Part shown: in pieces, positions 61,037 through 64,000 of the stretch
Numbering within the stretch: the stretch's first letter is position 1
Layout: every line of letters starts with the position of its first letter
Assembly: GCA_964610505.1 (NCBI GenBank)
Contig: CAZSXU010000004.1
Coordinates: 62,001 to 126,000, forward strand
Reading direction: 5' to 3'
Origin: CAZSXU01 sp964610505
GTDB lineage: Bacteria; Arandabacterota; Arandabacteria; JAGLYR01
DNA length: 64,000 nt
Translations under genes and position numbers: made by a program
The notes under the pieces: generated by a model
What the model saw: the letters and a program-made list of their open reading frames with translations, nothing else
Databases searched by the model: none
What the model was told of the DNA's origin: nothing

Positions 61037-61157
61037 GGAACAATAGAGCATTAGAGCAATGGACCGCAATGGAGCAGCGTGTGTTCTTCCATAATGCCTT
61101 TCTCCAGAATCTATTGTTCTATTGATCGATTGCTCCATTGCTCCATTGCTCCGCCTG
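61037..61157. repeat. Inverted pair of 8-bp tandem repeat tracts (TCCATTGC type)
   Basis: Right arm 61110-61157 reads TCTATTGT, TCTATTGA, TCGATTGC, TCCATTGC, TCCATTGC, TCCGCCTG. Left arm 61037-61076 has the same octamer family in reverse orientation (AGAGCATT, AGAGCAAT, ATGGAGCA). Together they could form a long imperfect hairpin in the operon between the binding-protein and ATPase genes. Confidence 0.7.
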
Positions 61158-61198
61158 GATTGTGCAAGACCCTCACTCCACGGTCATGCACAATCCAG
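61155..61198 (-). terminator. Intra-operon hairpin after BMP binding-protein gene
   Basis: Perfect 12-bp stem CTGGATTGTGCA / TGCACAATCCAG with a 20-base loop, starting 1 base after the binding-protein stop. No U-tract. Probably a partial terminator or 3' stabiliser that raises the binding-protein level over the ABC components. Confidence 0.6.
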
Positions 61199-61199
61199 A

Positions 61200-62258
61200 C
61201 TAGGATTCATCCGCTGCAATCGTGTCGTAGTAATTGGTGACCTTAATCTCCCCGGATATGATCTTTGCTTTGAGCTCCTCGACCGTCGTGAGCATTTCCG
61301 GCGTGATGAGATCGCGGTTGTGCTCGTCCAGCGCATATCCGACGCCGTCGTCGGCGAGGCCGAACTCGCGGAGTCCCGCCTCAAACCGCCCGTGCACCAC
61401 GTCTTCGATTGTGCGGTAGACGGCGACGTCCACTTCCTTGACCATACTCGTCAGCACGTGGCCCGGAGCCGTGTAGTTCTGGTTGGCGTCCACCCCGATG
61501 GCGTAGAGTCCGCGCTCGGCAGCGGCATCGATGACGCCGTTTCCGGAGGAACCGGCCGCGTGGAAAACCACCTCCGCGCCCCGGTCGAATTGCGAAAGGG
61601 CAACACTCTTCCCGCGAACGGGATCGTGGAACGCGCCGGGATGAGAACCCACGTAGGCGATCAGTACGTCCGCATCCGGATTGACGTACTTGGCACCCTC
61701 GGTGTACCCGACCTCGAACTTGTGGATGAGAGGAATGTCCATCCCTCCCACAAAGCCGACCTTCCCGGTCCGGGTCTTCATGGATGCCAACGCCCCCACC
61801 AGGAAACTGCCCTCATGTTCCTGGAAAACGAGGGACGCCACATTGGGTTCCTCGACAATGCAGTCGATGATGGCGAAGTGGCTCTCGTGGAACTCCCGGG
61901 CCACCTCTTCCATGGCGCCCTTCATCAGGAATCCGACACCGACCACGAGATCGAACCCCTGCTCGGCGTAGTCGCGGAGGTACTTCTCGTCCTCCGCCAT
62001 CTGCTCTGGCTGGCCGTAGATGGGCCGGATTCCCAGTTCCTTTGCCGCCTTCATGAGCCCGGCGTGGGCCAGGTCGTTGAAGGACTTGTCCCCCAGGCCT
62101 CCGACGGAGAGGACCACGCCAACCGTCATGCCCGTACCAGGCCCCTTGCCGCCCTCGGCCTCCCTCTTCTTTCCACAGCCGAAACCCGTGGCGACCAACG
62201 CTGCGACCGACAGAACCGACAGGATCCTCAGAAACATCCTTCGACGAGCGTGACTCAT
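61200..62258 (-). CDS. BMP-family lipoprotein, nucleoside-binding protein of ABC transporter
   Basis: A 352-residue substrate-binding lipoprotein of the BmpA/PnrA/Med family. The lipoprotein signal ends TGFGC (lipidation Cys28). Family motifs: GVVLSVGGLGDKSFNDLAHAGL, DLVVGVGFLMKGAMEEVA, GFVGGMDIPLIHKFEVGYTEGAK, VVFHAAGSSGNGVIDAA, GVDANQNYTAPGHVLTSMVK. The DKSFND and DxxQ residues contact purine nucleosides in PnrA. It heads the operon that continues with the ATPase and two permeases. GGGGAG lies 8 bases before the ATG at 62258. Weak promoter at 62317-62345. Confidence 0.94.
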   Translation of the reverse strand: MSHARRRMFLRILSVLSVAALVATGFGCGKKREAEGGKGPGTGMTVGVVLSVGGLGDKSFNDLAHAGLMKAAKELGIRPIYGQPEQMAEDEKYLRDYAEQGFDLVVGVGFLMKGAMEEVAREFHESHFAIIDCIVEEPNVASLVFQEHEGSFLVGALASMKTRTGKVGFVGGMDIPLIHKFEVGYTEGAKYVNPDADVLIAYVGSHPGAFHDPVRGKSVALSQFDRGAEVVFHAAGSSGNGVIDAAAERGLYAIGVDANQNYTAPGHVLTSMVKEVDVAVYRTIEDVVHGRFEAGLREFGLADDGVGYALDEHNRDLITPEMLTTVEELKAKIISGEIKVTNYYDTIAADES

Positions 62259-62316
62259 GCTGGGACTCCCCGTTCATGTGAAGTGGATTGTCTGGCTGAA
62301 TTCGGACACATGAAGG

Positions 62317-62345
62317 AGAATAGACCGCGAAGCCGTGTGAGAAAA
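62317..62345 (-). promoter_or_regulatory. Possible promoter of BMP nucleoside transporter operon
   Basis: Minus strand: TTTTCT (62345-62340), 17-base spacer, TATTCT (62322-62317). Both hexamers are weak matches; position ~55 bases before the ATG. Confidence 0.3.
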
Positions 62346-62429
62346 GCGAAAAATGGCAGGCACGCGCGGAGTCAAGACCCCGTCAACCACGCAGTACAGG
62401 GAGCCCCCTCTCTCGGAGGACAGACTGTC

Positions 62430-62451
62430 GTCTGTGAAATCTGTGGCTTGC
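62430..62451 (+). repeat. Dispersed intergenic motif, copy 4
   Basis: GTCTGTGAAATCTGTGGCTTGC, matching the core of copy 1 (2597-2613) at 14 of 16 bases, directly before the TCGCCCTT octamer tract and the rarA 3' end. Confidence 0.55.
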
Positions 62452-62453
62452 AG

Positions 62454-63824
62454 TCAGGATTCTTCGCCCTTTCGCCCTTTTGCCCTTTCGCCCTTTCGCC
62501 TTGTCTTCCACCACTCGAGTCTCTTCTTCATTTCCCGCTCGAAGCCGCGATCTACGGGGCGATAGTAGGTCCTCTCTCCCATTTCTTCCGGAAAGGTCTG
62601 CTGATCGACGACGGCATCCTCGAAGTCGTGCGCGTGCTGATAGCCCTTCCCGTATCCCAGCCCCTTCATGAGACGGGTCGGGGCATTGCGGATGTTGAGC
62701 GGCGGAGGGAGTGACCCGTGCTCGCGGGCGTCTTTCTGCGCCTCCCGATACGCGCTATAGATGGCGTCGCTCTTGGGAGCCAGAGCCAGGTAGACGACCG
62801 TCTGAGCCAGCGCCAGGTCCGCCTCGGGAAGGCCGTTGAAGTGAACGGCCTCTTTGGTTGCAACGGCGAGGGGAAGAGCCTGGGGATCGGCGTTCCCGAC
62901 GTCCTCGGAGGCAATGCGGATCAGGCGCCGGGCGATGATGAGCGGATCCTCTCCCCCCTCCAGCATCCGGGCCAGCCAGTAGAGGGCCGCGTCCGGATCA
63001 CTGGAGCGCACGGTCTTGTGAAGGGCCGAGAGCAGGTTGTAATGGCCCTCGCCCGACTTGTCATAGACGGGAGGTCTGCTCTGCAGCGCTTCTGCGATCA
63101 CGCGGGTGTTGATCTTGAGAATCCCGCCTTCCGCGGGGACAACGGACCGGGCGGCCACCTCGAGTGCGTTGAGCGCCACCCGCGCATCCCCGTCGGCGGT
63201 GTGGGTCAGGAACTCCACCGCATCGTGGTCGACCTCAATGGGCCGGCTGCCCAGACCTCTGGATTCGTCCGAGACCGCCCGGTCAACTACCGTCTTGAGA
63301 TCCTCCACCGACAGCCGGCCGAGTGTGTAGACCCGGCATCGGGACAGTAGCGCGGCGTTGAGCTCGAAGGAGGGATTCTCCGTGGTGGCGCCGATGAGGA
63401 TGACGGTTCCGCTCTCGATATGGGGCAGGAAGGCGTCCTGCTGCGCCTTGTTGAAACGATGGAGCTCATCCACGAAGAGAATGGAACGACGGCCGTAGAG
63501 CCGGTGATCCGCCTCCATGCTGCGGATGATCTTCCGAATCTCGGGGATGCCCGAGGTCACGGCACTGAAGGCCACGAAGCGGGCCTTGGTGACCCCGGCG
63601 ATGATCCTGGCCAGAGTGGTCTTCCCCGTTCCCGGAGGCCCCCAGAAGACCATGGAGCTAATCTCGTCCGACTCGATCGATGTCCGGAGCATCGATCCCG
63701 GCGCGAGGAGATGCTCCTGCCCGATGAACTCATCCAGCGTGCGAGGACGCATTCGATCGGCAAGGGGGGACGACCCCCGGCCGTCCCCCCGCTCGAACAA
63801 ACTGGCCTGATCGTTGTTCGTCAT
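62454..63824 (-). CDS. rarA: Replication-associated recombination protein RarA (MgsA, AAA+)
   Basis: A 456-residue AAA+ ATPase that acts at stalled replication forks. Walker A GPPGTGKTT (about 62-70), Walker B ILFVDELHRF, sensor 1 ATTENPSFELN, arginine-finger LLSRCRVY. The C-terminal MgsA/WHIP part follows (ARMLEGGEDPLIIARRLIRIASEDVG, LPPPLNIRNAPTRLMKGLGYGKGYQHAHD). The start overlaps the upstream aminotransferase stop (ATGA), so the two are coupled. The last ~15 residues (RKGERAKGRKGEES) are encoded by an 8-bp repeat tract and are unlikely to be native to the fold, which normally ends near LEWWK. Confidence 0.95.
   Translation of the reverse strand: MTNNDQASLFERGDGRGSSPLADRMRPRTLDEFIGQEHLLAPGSMLRTSIESDEISSMVFWGPPGTGKTTLARIIAGVTKARFVAFSAVTSGIPEIRKIIRSMEADHRLYGRRSILFVDELHRFNKAQQDAFLPHIESGTVILIGATTENPSFELNAALLSRCRVYTLGRLSVEDLKTVVDRAVSDESRGLGSRPIEVDHDAVEFLTHTADGDARVALNALEVAARSVVPAEGGILKINTRVIAEALQSRPPVYDKSGEGHYNLLSALHKTVRSSDPDAALYWLARMLEGGEDPLIIARRLIRIASEDVGNADPQALPLAVATKEAVHFNGLPEADLALAQTVVYLALAPKSDAIYSAYREAQKDAREHGSLPPPLNIRNAPTRLMKGLGYGKGYQHAHDFEDAVVDQQTFPEEMGERTYYRPVDRGFEREMKKRLEWWKTRRKGERAKGRKGEES
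62465..62504 (+). repeat. 8-bp tandem repeat TCGCCCTT inside 3' end of rarA
   Basis: Five octamers, TCGCCCTT with one TTGCCCTT and a final TCGCCTTG. The same unit as at 37199-37270. On the minus strand it encodes the last residues of RarA. Since 8 is not a multiple of 3, unit gain or loss would change the C-terminal frame. Confidence 0.8.
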
Positions 63825-64000
63825 CTAACCCGCTTGTTTGCCAGAAGCTCTTTGATTCTGACGAGCGCCTTCTCAATGTTCTCAACCGAGTTGGCGTAGG
63901 AGAAGCGGACGTACCCCTCTCCTTCCGCGCCGAAGGCCGTCCCGGACAACGCCGCCACACCGGCCTCCTCCAGAAACATGTGCTCCAGGTCTTGAGATTT
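63821..64000 (-). CDS. PLP-dependent class I/II aminotransferase, C-terminal part (5' end outside window)
   Basis: Fifty-nine C-terminal residues are present: MFLEEAGVAALSGTAFGAEGEGYVRFSYANSVENIEKALVRIKELL. This is the small-domain end of aspartate-aminotransferase-like enzymes; GxAFGxxGxGYVRxS(Y/F)A contains the conserved arginine that binds the substrate alpha-carboxylate. The rest of the gene runs past the window edge. Its stop overlaps the rarA start by four bases. The amino acid specificity cannot be told from this part. Confidence 0.9.
   Translation of the reverse strand, partial: KSQDLEHMFLEEAGVAALSGTAFGAEGEGYVRFSYANSVENIEKALVRIKELLANKRVR

Overview
The window is GC-rich chromosomal DNA from a Gram-negative bacterium that is probably anaerobic or facultative. 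It most resembles the FCB superphylum outside Bacteroidetes (Eisenbacteria-, Krumholzibacteriota- or Latescibacterota-like); this placement is an inference. The evidence is secreted proteins ending in FlgD-like/T9SS-type sorting domains, a PorV-family outer-membrane protein, a TonB receptor with a carboxypeptidase-regulatory-like N-terminus, an ETF:menaquinone oxidoreductase, a membrane pyrophosphatase and a mitochondrial-type citrate synthase. I recognised no tRNA, rRNA, CRISPR, prophage or insertion sequence. Coding density is high, and most long antisense reading frames are GC-driven shadows.

Layout. 1-3.8 kb: fatty-acid electron transfer (EtfA, EMO, acyl-CoA dehydrogenase). 4.2-8.4 kb: a small unknown protein and two tandem GT-C/YfhO-like membrane proteins. 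8.5-11.2 kb: an SBBP beta-propeller protein, then a duplicated ~265-bp non-coding element. 11.2-15.8 kb: SLC13 carboxylate transporter, alpha/beta hydrolase, citrate synthase. 15.9-19.7 kb: a minus-strand group PpsR, DUF47, PiT, PiT. 20.0-21.6 kb: a ribbon-helix-helix protein plus ParA behind a sigma-54-like promoter. 21.8-28.8 kb: response regulator with a Cys-rich tail, PepD, M1 peptidase, DUF89 phosphatase. 28.8-33.9 kb: beta-barrel protein and a four-gene LPS/O-antigen operon. 34.3-39.5 kb: an orphan sorting-domain remnant, S9 peptidase, membrane pyrophosphatase. 39.5-48.2 kb: a minus-strand cluster TonB receptor, sorted surface protein, PorV, solute-binding protein, histidine kinase. 48.6-55.1 kb: M2 peptidase, a small secreted protein, malate dehydrogenase, papain-like protease, TIGR04076 protein. 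55.2-57.4 kb: SagB-like oxidoreductase, polysaccharide deacetylase, RsbW-like kinase. 57.4-64 kb: BMP-type nucleoside ABC transporter, RarA, and an aminotransferase C-terminus.

How the genes fit together. Five peptidases (M1, M2, S9, C1, M20C) plus carboxylate and nucleoside importers suggest a proteolytic, scavenging heterotroph. Carbon enters the TCA cycle through citrate synthase and malate dehydrogenase. Acyl-CoA electrons pass through ETF and EMO to menaquinone. PpsR and the pyrophosphatase adjust PEP/pyruvate flux and energy use. Several secreted proteins carry C-terminal sorting domains and probably use a T9SS-like route.

The most unusual signals are: intergenic tracts with 8-bp periodicity and recurring related motifs, mostly beside 3' gene ends; the ~265-bp direct repeat; the TonB/PorV/binding-protein/kinase cluster; and the RHH-ParA pair with its sigma-54-like promoter. 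Consensus-like sigma-70 promoters (TTGAC-type -35, 16-18 bp spacer) can be placed before many transcription units and help decide starts.
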